17,692 bases of DNA from CAZKUN01 sp964555935 (GCA_964555935.1 CAZKUN010000200.1:1-17692); one strand, 5' to 3'; shown: positions 8,647 to 16,689, counted from the stretch's first letter. The notes: generated by a model not told the origin, from the letters alone. Numbers and translations: made by a program.

Positions 8647-10818
8647 TCACTCGGTGGTCGCGGTCGGCCCGACGGGGCCGCGCGGACCGATCTCGTCGAA
8701 TGGGATCGCCGGGAAGCTCGGGATCTGCTCGAACACCGGTGCGTCGGGCCGCAACGCGAAGTTGCCCGCCGCCGCGTCCACGAAGCCGGGGTCGGCGTCC
8801 GCCACCCAGTTGCCCGCCATCCTCAGCGTCCCACCGGCTTCCACGACGGCGCCGTCGCGCAACTCAATCTCCGCAAAGCGTTGCAGAAGCGGGGTCCGCG
8901 GGTTGTAGACCACGTTCCCCTCGTAGGTGTTGGTGTCTGGGTACTGCCTCGGCTCCTCCCAGAAGCGCAGCAACTCCGGGTACTTCCGCGCGTGAGGCAG
9001 AACCGCGAGGTCGTGCTCATCGAAGTACTTCTCCCAACCCTCGACGTTGCCATCGTGGTTCGGGGCGCAGTAGAAGCTCATGAAGTACGGGATCGTGCAG
9101 TCCACAAAGATGTTGTGGCGGGTCGCGATGTGGGCGCCCGTATTGTTTGTCACGGCTCGGCAGTTTGAGGCCGCGCCGACCCCGCCGATCCGGTGGAAGA
9201 TGTTCTCCTCGATCGACCAGCCCATGGTGCCATTGTCGGGGTAGACGGCATTCTGGAGGTGGTGCTCGTGCCCGATGTCGTGGAAGTAGTTGCGGCGGAT
9301 CACCGTGCCGCGCTCTAGCGGGGAGCTGCCCAGGTTTGCGTACACGGCCCCCATGTCGGTGAAATCCTCGACCACGAACCCAATGTCGTTGTACTCCACG
9401 AGATGGTCGTTGCCGTAAACGACAATCGCCACGTGCGGTCCGTGGCGGATGCGGTTGTGTGAGACGCGGTTGCCGACGCTGCGGTAGGCGAGGGCGACGG
9501 CGGGGGTGTAGACCTTGTTGTACCAGGCGAAGTCGTGAATGTCGCTGTCTTCGACGAAGCATCCGCCCGGCGCGAGGGTGGCCAGATCACCTCCGCCGAG
9601 GCTGACCCCGGTCCCGCCGATGTCATAGATGTGGCACGCGCGCGCGCCATGGTTCCGCCCTCGCAGCAATACAGCCCCGCCCGAGAAGCCCTTGATCTCG
9701 CACCGGTCCACCACGACACCTTCGCCGCCCCGCACATCGATAGCCGAGCCGCGCCCCGTGTCGAAGACCAAGTCGCGGAGGACCACGTGAGAGGCCCCTC
9801 GCATGGTGACCATCGGCTCGGTCAGCGCCGAGAGGGTGATGGCAGCGTCCTCCCGCGCGAAGGCGTCAGTGGGCAGGATGTAGAGAACGCCATCTTCTCG
9901 ATCGAGGTAGTACTCACCGGGCAAGTCGATCTCTTCGAGCAGGTTCTCCACGAAGAAGAAGTCGTAAGAATATTGGTCCTCGATGCCGTAGACCTCGCCA
10001 TGGCGCAAGGTGATGATCTTCCGCTCGGGATCGATGGTCGCAATCTGGTTATACGACCACGCCCAGCTCCACGAGAAGACGCCGTCAAGCCAGATGTCGC
10101 CCGCCCGCGTCCAGAGCGCCGGTCGGTCGAATGCGTAGCTGAAGGCGCCGCCGCGCTCCGCGAAGTCCGGGTCCTCAGCGGTTGGACCCTTGCTGACGAC
10201 CTCAGACCGGCCGACGACCCCTCGCCTCGTCTTCTGCACGCCCCTAAGGCACTCCGGGTGATGCTCGTCTGGGTTCGGCCAGCGGGCTCGCACCATCCGC
10301 TCGCCGTCTACCCAAAGCTCCGGTGGTGGCGTCTTGCCCGCATTGGCCTTGTAGAAGCCGTGCCGACTCAACTCTCCGTAGTCAGTCACGCCGCGCGCCT
10401 TGAGGTCACACTGCAGGAGCCGGGCACGCGCCTCGACGCTGACCACCTGATCGAGCACAGCCTGGTCGGAGACGGCCGTGAACCACTTCCGCTGCAGCGG
10501 TGTCCCACCGAACAGCCGCGCTCGCTCGCCCGGCGCTGCCCGCCAGGTGACAGGCGCATCGGCTGTGCCGGAGTCGGCTGCGTCGAGAGCGAGTGGCTCG
10601 GTCACGCTGTATGCGCCACCATGCAGCCAGACCGTGGTCGCTTCCGCCGGCCGGCGGCTCAGTTCCCTCACCGCGTCCCGAGCGCGCTCAAGGGTGGCAA
10701 ACGGCTGATCAGCGGCACCGGTGCCGCCGTCGTCGCCATCCGTCGCGACATGAAATTCCGCGGCGCGGGTCCCCGACATGCAGAGCAACGCGAGCATCAA
10801 CCAGGGACAACGCTGCAT
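8647..10818 (-). CDS. Exported right-handed parallel beta-helix protein, possibly GH141-like
   Basis: The product has 723 residues. ATG 10818 is preceded by AAAGGA with a 6-nt spacer, and a signal peptide follows (MQRCPWLMLALLCMSGTRAA). The mature N-terminus (FHVATDGDDGGTGAADQPFATLERARDAVREL) is the classic start of secreted pectate-lyase-like beta-helix proteins. Residues about 165-182 (LWVDGERMVRARWPNP) and 300-316 (GEYYLDREDGVLYILP) are conserved features of the GH141-type subgroup as I remember it. The helix proper spans roughly 335-580, with repeated turns such as HVVLRDLVFDTGRG, VVVDRCEIKGFSGG and HLVEYNDIG. DFTDMGAVY (485-493) carries acidic residues that could be catalytic. GH141 covers fucosidase and xylanase activities, but the assignment here is tentative and a lyase or other hydrolase cannot be excluded. 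It is followed at 10 bp by the UroD-like gene. Confidence 0.8.
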   Translation of the reverse strand: MQRCPWLMLALLCMSGTRAAEFHVATDGDDGGTGAADQPFATLERARDAVRELSRRPAEATTVWLHGGAYSVTEPLALDAADSGTADAPVTWRAAPGERARLFGGTPLQRKWFTAVSDQAVLDQVVSVEARARLLQCDLKARGVTDYGELSRHGFYKANAGKTPPPELWVDGERMVRARWPNPDEHHPECLRGVQKTRRGVVGRSEVVSKGPTAEDPDFAERGGAFSYAFDRPALWTRAGDIWLDGVFSWSWAWSYNQIATIDPERKIITLRHGEVYGIEDQYSYDFFFVENLLEEIDLPGEYYLDREDGVLYILPTDAFAREDAAITLSALTEPMVTMRGASHVVLRDLVFDTGRGSAIDVRGGEGVVVDRCEIKGFSGGAVLLRGRNHGARACHIYDIGGTGVSLGGGDLATLAPGGCFVEDSDIHDFAWYNKVYTPAVALAYRSVGNRVSHNRIRHGPHVAIVVYGNDHLVEYNDIGFVVEDFTDMGAVYANLGSSPLERGTVIRRNYFHDIGHEHHLQNAVYPDNGTMGWSIEENIFHRIGGVGAASNCRAVTNNTGAHIATRHNIFVDCTIPYFMSFYCAPNHDGNVEGWEKYFDEHDLAVLPHARKYPELLRFWEEPRQYPDTNTYEGNVVYNPRTPLLQRFAEIELRDGAVVEAGGTLRMAGNWVADADPGFVDAAAGNFALRPDAPVFEQIPSFPAIPFDEIGPRGPVGPTATTE

Positions 10819-10883
10819 CGTCTGTCCTTTCGCGGCTAGTACTCACGCGCGTAAGTCTGCGTTCGTATTCCGCCGTGGCCTTC

Positions 10884-10917
10884 CCGTGCCGGCGGGTCTC
10901 CTGACCCGCCGGCACGG
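10884..10917. repeat. 15-bp perfect hairpin inside the operon
   Basis: Positions 10884-10898 are exactly complementary to 10903-10917, with a TCCT loop. The core arm is GTGCCGGCGGGTC. It lies in the 201-bp gap between the truncated hydrolase-like gene and the beta-helix gene, both on the minus strand. The stem is strong but has no T-tract. It could be an intra-operon attenuator or mRNA-stabilising element. A dispersed REP-like palindrome is equally possible, because its symmetric GACCCGCCGGCAC arms look like mobile palindromic repeats. Nothing else recognisable lies in this gap. Confidence 0.55.
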
Positions 10918-11019
10918 TGCGTCAGACGACGCGAAACAACTCGCACGAGCACTAGTGGCTTGCGCTGAGGCATCACCGAGATGCTTCGGCCGTTGGGTCC
11001 CGGGAACCTGCACGCGTCT

Positions 11020-11706
11020 TCAGCGGGCCGGCAGAGCCGCCCACATGCGCACATCGTCGAGCAGCAGCTCCTGGTCGGAGCCGAGGGCTACGATCCGCAA
11101 GCTCATCTCGGCCGGGACGTCCAGAGGCGATGGCGATACCTCGATCCGGTAGGTCTGCCAGCCACCAGGCCCGCCGAGATGCAATGGCGCGTTACGGCCG
11201 TCCGCGGCGCCACCGTACCAGTCCAGATAGACGTTCCCCTCGCCGCTCACGACCCGCGCCTCGAACTCGACCAGGTACCGCGTCTCCTCGCGGATGGGCA
11301 CGGCGGGCTCCATGCGCAGGTCCAGGTCGGCCAAACGCTCGGGGGCTGACAACATGATGCGCGCGAGACGGAAGACGCCGTACGCGATCCCCTGATAATT
11401 CGTGCCCGTCACGACCACGCGCGGGCCGTCGGCGTGAGGGACGGTCCTGATGAGGAACCCCTCGGGGCCGAGCCCCGCCAGATCGCCCTCGGGCACGTAA
11501 TCGCTCGCGGCATCTTGCCCGATGACATACGTGTAGGCCGAAGTCGACGCATCGACGGCCGCCGAGCGCAGGCGCTCCACGGCGACCTCCAGGCGGAGGT
11601 CATCTACAGGATCGCTGACGATCCGCGCATCGTCGGCGCCAGCCGCGAGCGTGGTCGCGACCAGGAATGCACATGCTGCGCCGCATGCGATTCTCCGCAG
11701 GTCCAT
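11020..11706 (-). CDS. Exported GH67/GH20-N-domain-like protein lacking a catalytic barrel
   Basis: The product has 228 residues. I chose ATG 11706 because a signal peptide begins there (MDLRRIACGAACAFLVATTLAAGA), although no clear Shine-Dalgarno is seen. Residues about 28-120 resemble the non-catalytic N-terminal domain of GH67 and GH20-type enzymes: an alpha/beta domain with EGFLIRTV and VVVTGTNYQGIAYGVFRLARIM. Such domains normally lead into a TIM barrel through a segment like LDLRMEPAVPIRE (128-140). Here that segment runs straight into TRYLVEFEARV (142-152) and a carbohydrate-binding-type beta-sandwich ending in LLLDDVRMW. The barrel of about 300-500 residues is therefore absent, with the junction near 11285. 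It could be an in-frame deletion derivative, a pseudogene or a real accessory binding protein. It sits 72 bp downstream of a stand-alone TIM-barrel gene. Confidence 0.65.
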   Translation of the reverse strand: MDLRRIACGAACAFLVATTLAAGADDARIVSDPVDDLRLEVAVERLRSAAVDASTSAYTYVIGQDAASDYVPEGDLAGLGPEGFLIRTVPHADGPRVVVTGTNYQGIAYGVFRLARIMLSAPERLADLDLRMEPAVPIREETRYLVEFEARVVSGEGNVYLDWYGGAADGRNAPLHLGGPGGWQTYRIEVSPSPLDVPAEMSLRIVALGSDQELLLDDVRMWAALPAR

Positions 11707-11778
11707 GGTCGGGCGCTTCGTGAGCCGGCTTTCGGGGACCTGCGCGCGCGGATGCGTCAAGTCGTGAGGATGGGTCGG

Positions 11779-13254
11779 TCAGACATCCCCCAGCGCGTGC
11801 CTGGCTGCCTCGATCAGCCTCGGGGTTTCGCTCTCCGCTTCGCGCAGGTGGCTGTGGAGACGCTCGTACGGCGTGTCGCCGTCGCCGCGGAACTGCGCCG
11901 CTCGGCGGAGCATCCTGTCGATGGAGGGCGAGCCCAGTTCAGACAGCGCCTCAAGCACTTCCGGCCAACTGACGCGACAGCGATACCCGTGTCTCCGCTG
12001 CCACGCCTCCCAGGAATCCAGAAGCGCCCCAAGGGCCGCGCGGAAGTCACTCCGGCTATGGCCGGAGGAAGGGGCGACGGTCAGCGCGCGGCACGTGGCC
12101 GCGGACATGCGCAACTGCGCAGCCAGATCGCGGAGGAAGCGCGGCGCCGATCCGAAGAGCATCCCGCGGAGTGGCCCCGTCTCGGGCTCGGCCTCCGCCG
12201 CGGAATCGAGTTGCGCCGCCAGCGCGTCCGCCGCACCCGGATCTTGCCCGTCGAGCGCCTCCCAGCCCCGAAGGACCAACTCGCCGTGTGCCGGGATCAG
12301 ATCCTCGGCGAACTGAATGAGAGCGTCGTCCGTCAGCGGCAACCCGAGCGCGCCACGGCTGAAGATGAACGTGTTGGGCAGTTGCGCGCAGTGGGTCTGG
12401 GCGTTGCCCATGACGCCCCGCGCCGCGTGCGTTAGCCCTGCCTCGTAAGCCATGTCGCGCCGGAGGGTCGTCCGCGGAAACGCCGGCTCCCACTCGATGG
12501 CGCCGTACGCGTAGTGGATCACGCGATCCGCGCAGCCCGTGTCGTCGACGATCGTCGGCCGTCCCGAGATGGCCAAACCCCATGGCTCGGGGTCGAGCTG
12601 AGACAGGAGTCGCACCTGGTGCTCGATCTCTTCTTGCGTGCCCATCCGAAACTCGCCAGTCGAGTAGAACTCGCAGTAGGCTTCCCATCCCGCGTGGATC
12701 CAGTTGATCAGTTCGATGCCCGGCCGGACCCGATCGAGCATCTGGCGGTGCGCGCCGAGCAGGTCGACGAATTCCTCCGCGGTCGACCCGGCGTACCCGC
12801 CCGGGTCGCTGTCGATGATTACCAGCCCATCCATCGCCGCTAGCGGCGTCAGCACCCGCTCGCGCCGGTCGACCATCGCCCTGACAGCCGCCGAGTCAGC
12901 GGGATCGACTCTGCAGTCGCTGTGGAAGAAAGACCGCTCCTCGAACCGCCATTTCGACGCCGCGTCGTCCTTGGCCGCCACGTTCGGGCACAACGCGATG
13001 TGGACAGTCATCCCAAACCGCTCGTGGGCCAGATCGATGGCGCCGGCTGCCCTGTTGAGGGCCGCCACGTCGCTCTCGGTGAGCGGGTCGGGCATGGTCT
13101 CGAGAACCGGCCAGATGAGGATCGTGTTGAAGCCCAGGCGATGCAGCGCGTCCAGGTAACCGGCCCAGTCCTCGGACGTCCATGTGCGCGCGCAGTACGG
13201 ATGACCGTAGGCCCAGTGCTGGTGGATGTACATCCCAACGATCGGGTCCGCCAT
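11779..13254 (-). CDS. Cytosolic TIM-barrel protein, glycoside hydrolase-like, function unknown
   Basis: The product has 491 residues. ATG 13254 is preceded by GGGAG at 13261-13265 with a 6-nt spacer. An upstream in-frame extension to 13344 has no better site. There is no signal peptide or membrane segment. Residues about 5-330 look like a (beta/alpha)8 barrel: IVGMYIHQHWAYGHPY (5-20), LGFNTILIWPVLE (40-52), FGMTVHIALCPN (80-91), DGLVIIDSDPGG (142-153), ELINWIHAGWE (181-191) and WGLAISGRP (225-233). The GFNTI and D-x-DPGG motifs recall GH67/GH20-like barrels. Residues about 330-491 are helical, with several Arg- and Glu-rich helices. No confident family is assigned and catalytic residues cannot be chosen. 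As the first gene of the minus-strand unit it could act on imported oligosaccharides, or supply a barrel to the barrel-less neighbour. Both ideas are inference. Confidence 0.7.
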   Translation of the reverse strand: MADPIVGMYIHQHWAYGHPYCARTWTSEDWAGYLDALHRLGFNTILIWPVLETMPDPLTESDVAALNRAAGAIDLAHERFGMTVHIALCPNVAAKDDAASKWRFEERSFFHSDCRVDPADSAAVRAMVDRRERVLTPLAAMDGLVIIDSDPGGYAGSTAEEFVDLLGAHRQMLDRVRPGIELINWIHAGWEAYCEFYSTGEFRMGTQEEIEHQVRLLSQLDPEPWGLAISGRPTIVDDTGCADRVIHYAYGAIEWEPAFPRTTLRRDMAYEAGLTHAARGVMGNAQTHCAQLPNTFIFSRGALGLPLTDDALIQFAEDLIPAHGELVLRGWEALDGQDPGAADALAAQLDSAAEAEPETGPLRGMLFGSAPRFLRDLAAQLRMSAATCRALTVAPSSGHSRSDFRAALGALLDSWEAWQRRHGYRCRVSWPEVLEALSELGSPSIDRMLRRAAQFRGDGDTPYERLHSHLREAESETPRLIEAARHALGDV

Positions 13255-13285
13255 CGGTATCTCCCGTGATCTCGGGGCCGTTGCG

Positions 13286-13393
13286 CTACTCGCTCGGCCC
13301 GACGTTACGCATGCTCTCGGGAAGCGGCGCATCCCAGAACACAATCGGATGCTTCTCCAGCTCTTCGTCGCCGCCCTTGAACGGGCTTTCGCA
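13286..13393 (-). pseudogene. Orphan C-terminal fragment of a lost gene
   Basis: On the minus strand, 35 sense codons end at TAG (13286-13288). The reading includes SPFKGGDEELEKHP and ends PLPESMRNVGPSE. Composition is balanced and about 80% of third positions are G or C, as in real genes here. The same frame is closed upstream by TGA at 13397-13399, and no start codon with a ribosome binding site is present. It therefore looks like the tail of a gene whose 5' part is gone. It ends 31 bp before the start of the TIM-barrel gene, where a cotranscribed upstream gene would normally sit. I do not recognise the family. A chance open stretch is the alternative. Confidence 0.45.
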
Positions 13394-13510
13394 CCGTCAG
13401 ATCAATCGGGCGGGCTCGGTTATTACTTGGAGGCAAGTGACGCTTGAGTAGCGTCGCCGCTGGAATGGAGGAACGGCTTACCGAGAGGCGAAACGGAGAA
13501 TTGTGGGTGT

Positions 13511-13525
13511 TTCCCAATTTGGGGA
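13511..13525. promoter_or_regulatory. Quasi-palindrome upstream of the HzsA-like gene
   Basis: Fifteen bases centred on 13518 read as an inverted repeat with one mismatch, and the core CCCAATTTGGG is perfect. The position, about 30 bp before the start codon, suits an operator or a leader hairpin. It is short, so chance is a real possibility. Confidence 0.25.
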
Positions 13526-13556
13526 GCAGTCCGAAGGCCAAGGAGGCCCAACAGTA

Positions 13557-16556
13557 ATGTGGAATCGTCGCTCACGGATTGCCCGATCGCGGGCCACGCT
13601 TGGCGTGTGGTTCATCGTCGTCTGCAGTTGCCTGATCTCGGCTCCGCGAGACTCCTTTGCCGCGGAAGGGCCGGTCAACCTGGCGCCGAAGGCCAAAGCT
13701 TCGGCCAACAGCGAATACAACGCCGATTACGCGGCGGCCTGGGCCGTGGACGGGAAGATCCCCGCCCCGCTAGGTAAGAACGACACCGGACACGTCTGGT
13801 GCGTGAAGGGCGTCGACGTTGGACAGACCGGCGAGTTCACTCTGGTCTGGGAAACGCCCGTCGAGGTCGCCGAGATTGTCTACTTCGGCCGCACCGGGCA
13901 GTTGCTCGAAGAGTGCTTCAAGGACTACGCCGTCTACCTCGACGACGAGCCAGAGCCGACGGCCAAGGGCGCCTTCGAGAAGCGGCACGGCGGCCAGCGC
14001 ATTGAGCTTCCCAAGTCCACGGTGCGTAAGATCCGCATCGTCTTCCTGTCGGGCTATGGCGGCCCGAATCACGGCGCGTCGGAGATCGCCGTCTTCGGCA
14101 GCTCCATCACCGACCAGCAACTTGCGGACCTGGCCGTGCCGCCCGAGGAGAAGACCCCCGAGGCCCGTCGCTTGCGCGACGACCTGCTGACCGGCCGTCT
14201 GGGCTTTGATGAGATCCTGGTGGTCAAGCGCCACGCATTGAACATCTCCCACGTCTACGTCTATCACGTCGAAGGCTTCCAGACAGGCGGCGGGCTCTAC
14301 GTCTACACGCCCGATGCCCAGGGCGGCAAGTTCCGTTGTCTCGTCGATTCGTCGGACGGCATGATTTGCACGGCCGATCTCTCATACGATGGCAAGCAGG
14401 TCGTCTTCGCCTGGAAGCGCGGCGGGCTGGTGCTGTCCAACCCCGTCAACCACATCGAGGATATCTCCTGTTCGACGAGCGGGGACAACTATCAGATCTA
14501 CCGTGTCAACATCGACGGCACGGGCCTCACGCAGTTGACCGATGGCCCGCACAACAACCTCGATCCCTGCTGGCTGCCCGATGGCGGCATCGCCTTCATC
14601 TCCGACCGCAAGCCGGCGTATGCCTATTGCTATGTGGTGACCTCGCCCGTGCTCTACCGCATGGAGGGTGACGGCAGCGCGCAGAGACGCTTGTCGGCCA
14701 ACTACCTGATGGACTTCACGCCCTCGGTACTGAACGACGGCAAGATCGTCTATACCCGCTGGGAATACGTTGACCGGGCGGCCTGTCCAATCCAGAGTCT
14801 CTGGAGCATCAACCCGGACGGCACCGGCCTGGCCGGCCATTACGGCAACCGCGTAATCTCGCCCGGCACTTTCATGGATGCGCAGCCGATCCCCGGCACG
14901 GACCAGATCATCGCCACCGCCACCAACCACAACGGCCCTTGCCGCGGGGCCATTGTCGCCATCGACCCGAGCAAGGGCTCTAACGCCCGCGAGGCCGTGA
15001 CCAACCTCACCCCGGAAATCGCGTTGTATAACAGCCAAGGCGTCTACGGCAACGGCCTGTACGGCCCTTACGAGAAGCCTTTCGCCCTGGGCGGCGACAG
15101 ATACCTGACCACCAACAACGGCGCTCTGCAGTTGCGCGATTTTGAGGCCAACGCCACCACCTTGCTCCATCCCGAGGCGGGGATGGGCTACTACTGCGCC
15201 CAGCCGCTACGCCCCACAGACCTGCCGGCGGTGCCAGCCGGTTCGACGATGGACCAGAGCGTCGTCCTGTCCGAAGACGGCGCCGTGTCGGGCAACTGGG
15301 CCACGGTCTTCCTCAACGATGTCTACAACGGCCTCGAGCCGCACGTCGAGCGCGGAGAGATCAAGCAGATCGCCGTCGTGCAGGAGATCGAGAAGAGCAC
15401 GCACTCGCCGCAGGTCAACGTGGACCCTTCGGGACACGGGATGAGAAACATCGCCGTCTTCGGCTTCCAGTTCCCACTGGTCTCGTGTGGGGCAACCTAC
15501 GCCCCGAAGAAGCTCTGGGGCTTCGCCGACGTCAACGAGGACGGCAGCGCCGCTTTCAAGGTGCCATCGGAAGTGCCGATCTACTTCATGGCGCTCGACG
15601 GCGAGGGCCGCGCCCTCCAGCGGATGAGGAGCTTCACCCACCTGATGCCCGGCGAAGTCCAGGGCTGCGTGGGCTGCCACTCCGACCGCAACTCGGTCGC
15701 CCCCATCTCGCGCCCCAGCCTGGGCTCGCTCGACGCCGTCCAGGAACTCGAGCCGCCAGAATGGGGCGTCACCGGCTTCGGCTACGACCAGATCGTCCAG
15801 CCGGTCTTCGACAGACACTGCGTCAGTTGCCACAACGAACGCGAGCAACCGGGCGATGTCGATATGAGCGGCGACAAGACCGATTTCTTCAACGTCTCCT
15901 ACGACATCCTGGCCCGCACCGGCACGCAGTCGCAGAACGGCTTCATCAATCATGGGAGCCCGTGGGGGCCGGACGGTGACGCCGCGCGCGGCATGAGCCC
16001 TTACGCCGAGTGGATCTGGACGATCAACGGCGCCGGCCACAACACGCTCGAGATCGCCCCCCGCCGCTGGGGCAGCCCCGCTAGCATGGTCGCCGAAATC
16101 GTCCGCACGGGCCATCCCGACAAGGACGGCACGCCCCGCATCGACGTGGCCGATGCCGACCGGCGAAAAGTGTATCACTGGCTGGACCTGAACGTCCCCT
16201 ACTACGGCACCTCGTCCTCAAACCACAAACAGCGGCTGGGCAGCCGCCGGATGCTGCCGCAAGATCTCGACGCGACGCTCAATGAAGTGGCCGCGCGCCG
16301 CTGCGTCAGTTGCCACGAAAACGGCGTGCCACGCAAGTTCTACACGCGGATGCTCAAGCCCGAGAACAACAACTTCATGCTCGCGCCCCTGGCTCTCAAA
16401 GCCGGCGGCACGGAGAAATGCGGGCAGGCGGTGTTCGAGTCAAAGAATGATTCCGACTACAGGAAACTGCTGGACATCTTCACGCCCGTTCAGGAGCTTC
16501 TCGCGCGCCGCCCCCGCGCCGACATGGAGAACTTCGTCCTACTGCCCGACGAGTAG
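13557..16556 (+). CDS. Exported discoidin/PD40 triheme cytochrome, hydrazine synthase alpha (HzsA)-like
   Basis: The product has 999 residues. ATG 13557 follows AAGGAGG (13540-13546) at 10 nt, and the N-terminus carries a signal or anchor segment (GVWFIVVCSCLISAP, 16-30). Residues about 38-182 are a discoidin/F5-8-type sandwich (VNLAPKAKASANSEYN, then IRIVFLSGYGGPNHGASEIAVFG). Residues about 215-640 are a TolB/PD40-like propeller (ADLSYDGKQVVFAWK, IYRVNIDGTGLTQLTDGPHNNLDPCWLPDG). LWGFADVNEDGSAAFKVP to FTHLMPGEVQGCVGCH (653-708) matches the HzsA middle domain. CXXCH haem sites are C704-H708 (CVGCH), C755-H759 (CVSCH) and C916-H920 (CVSCH). Anammox HzsA carries two haems and needs HzsB/HzsC, which are absent here, so this is a relative with an unknown redox or binding role. 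Such proteins are common in Planctomycetota-like genomes. It is followed 133 bp later by an acetyltransferase gene. Confidence 0.85.
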   Translation: MWNRRSRIARSRATLGVWFIVVCSCLISAPRDSFAAEGPVNLAPKAKASANSEYNADYAAAWAVDGKIPAPLGKNDTGHVWCVKGVDVGQTGEFTLVWETPVEVAEIVYFGRTGQLLEECFKDYAVYLDDEPEPTAKGAFEKRHGGQRIELPKSTVRKIRIVFLSGYGGPNHGASEIAVFGSSITDQQLADLAVPPEEKTPEARRLRDDLLTGRLGFDEILVVKRHALNISHVYVYHVEGFQTGGGLYVYTPDAQGGKFRCLVDSSDGMICTADLSYDGKQVVFAWKRGGLVLSNPVNHIEDISCSTSGDNYQIYRVNIDGTGLTQLTDGPHNNLDPCWLPDGGIAFISDRKPAYAYCYVVTSPVLYRMEGDGSAQRRLSANYLMDFTPSVLNDGKIVYTRWEYVDRAACPIQSLWSINPDGTGLAGHYGNRVISPGTFMDAQPIPGTDQIIATATNHNGPCRGAIVAIDPSKGSNAREAVTNLTPEIALYNSQGVYGNGLYGPYEKPFALGGDRYLTTNNGALQLRDFEANATTLLHPEAGMGYYCAQPLRPTDLPAVPAGSTMDQSVVLSEDGAVSGNWATVFLNDVYNGLEPHVERGEIKQIAVVQEIEKSTHSPQVNVDPSGHGMRNIAVFGFQFPLVSCGATYAPKKLWGFADVNEDGSAAFKVPSEVPIYFMALDGEGRALQRMRSFTHLMPGEVQGCVGCHSDRNSVAPISRPSLGSLDAVQELEPPEWGVTGFGYDQIVQPVFDRHCVSCHNEREQPGDVDMSGDKTDFFNVSYDILARTGTQSQNGFINHGSPWGPDGDAARGMSPYAEWIWTINGAGHNTLEIAPRRWGSPASMVAEIVRTGHPDKDGTPRIDVADADRRKVYHWLDLNVPYYGTSSSNHKQRLGSRRMLPQDLDATLNEVAARRCVSCHENGVPRKFYTRMLKPENNNFMLAPLALKAGGTEKCGQAVFESKNDSDYRKLLDIFTPVQELLARRPRADMENFVLLPDE

Positions 16557-16689
16557 GCCGCCTCCGCAGCCACGCAGATCACTAGTGGGACGTCGCAAGG
16601 CGGGAGGCTGAGGACCTTGTCTGCGGTACGGCGAAGCCTGGAGGGCGTGGCGCAACTCGATGGGTCTGTCAGACCGCTAAGGTGACACG
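16557..16689 (+). other. Short intergenic region with a 13-bp near-palindrome
   Basis: No gene is visible in these 133 bp. GGTCTGTCAGACC at 16663-16675 is an inverted repeat of two 6-bp arms around one base and lies 14 bp before the acetyltransferase start. It may be an operator or chance. The ribosome binding site AAGGTG (16679-16684) follows. Confidence 0.35.

Larger units (their letters stand above)
13255..13556. promoter_or_regulatory. Divergent intergenic region with possible promoters
   Basis: This 302-bp gap separates the minus-strand unit from the plus-strand HzsA-like gene. Its left third holds the orphan C-terminal fragment. The rest, 13400-13556, is less GC-rich in places and should hold the promoters of both units, but I see no convincing -35/-10 pair. 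A quasi-palindrome centred on CCCAATTTGGG (13513-13523) lies 33 bp before the HzsA-like start. Confidence 0.4.

Noticed and set aside
13557..16556. A true hydrazine synthase, suggesting an anammox organism
   Set aside because: HzsB and HzsC partners are absent, the haem count and N-terminal discoidin domain differ, and such relatives are widespread in non-anammox bacteria.
10948..16590. CACTAGTG occurring both near 10950 and near 16580
   Set aside because: An 8-bp palindrome seen twice without further shared flanks is not enough to call a repeat or insertion boundary.
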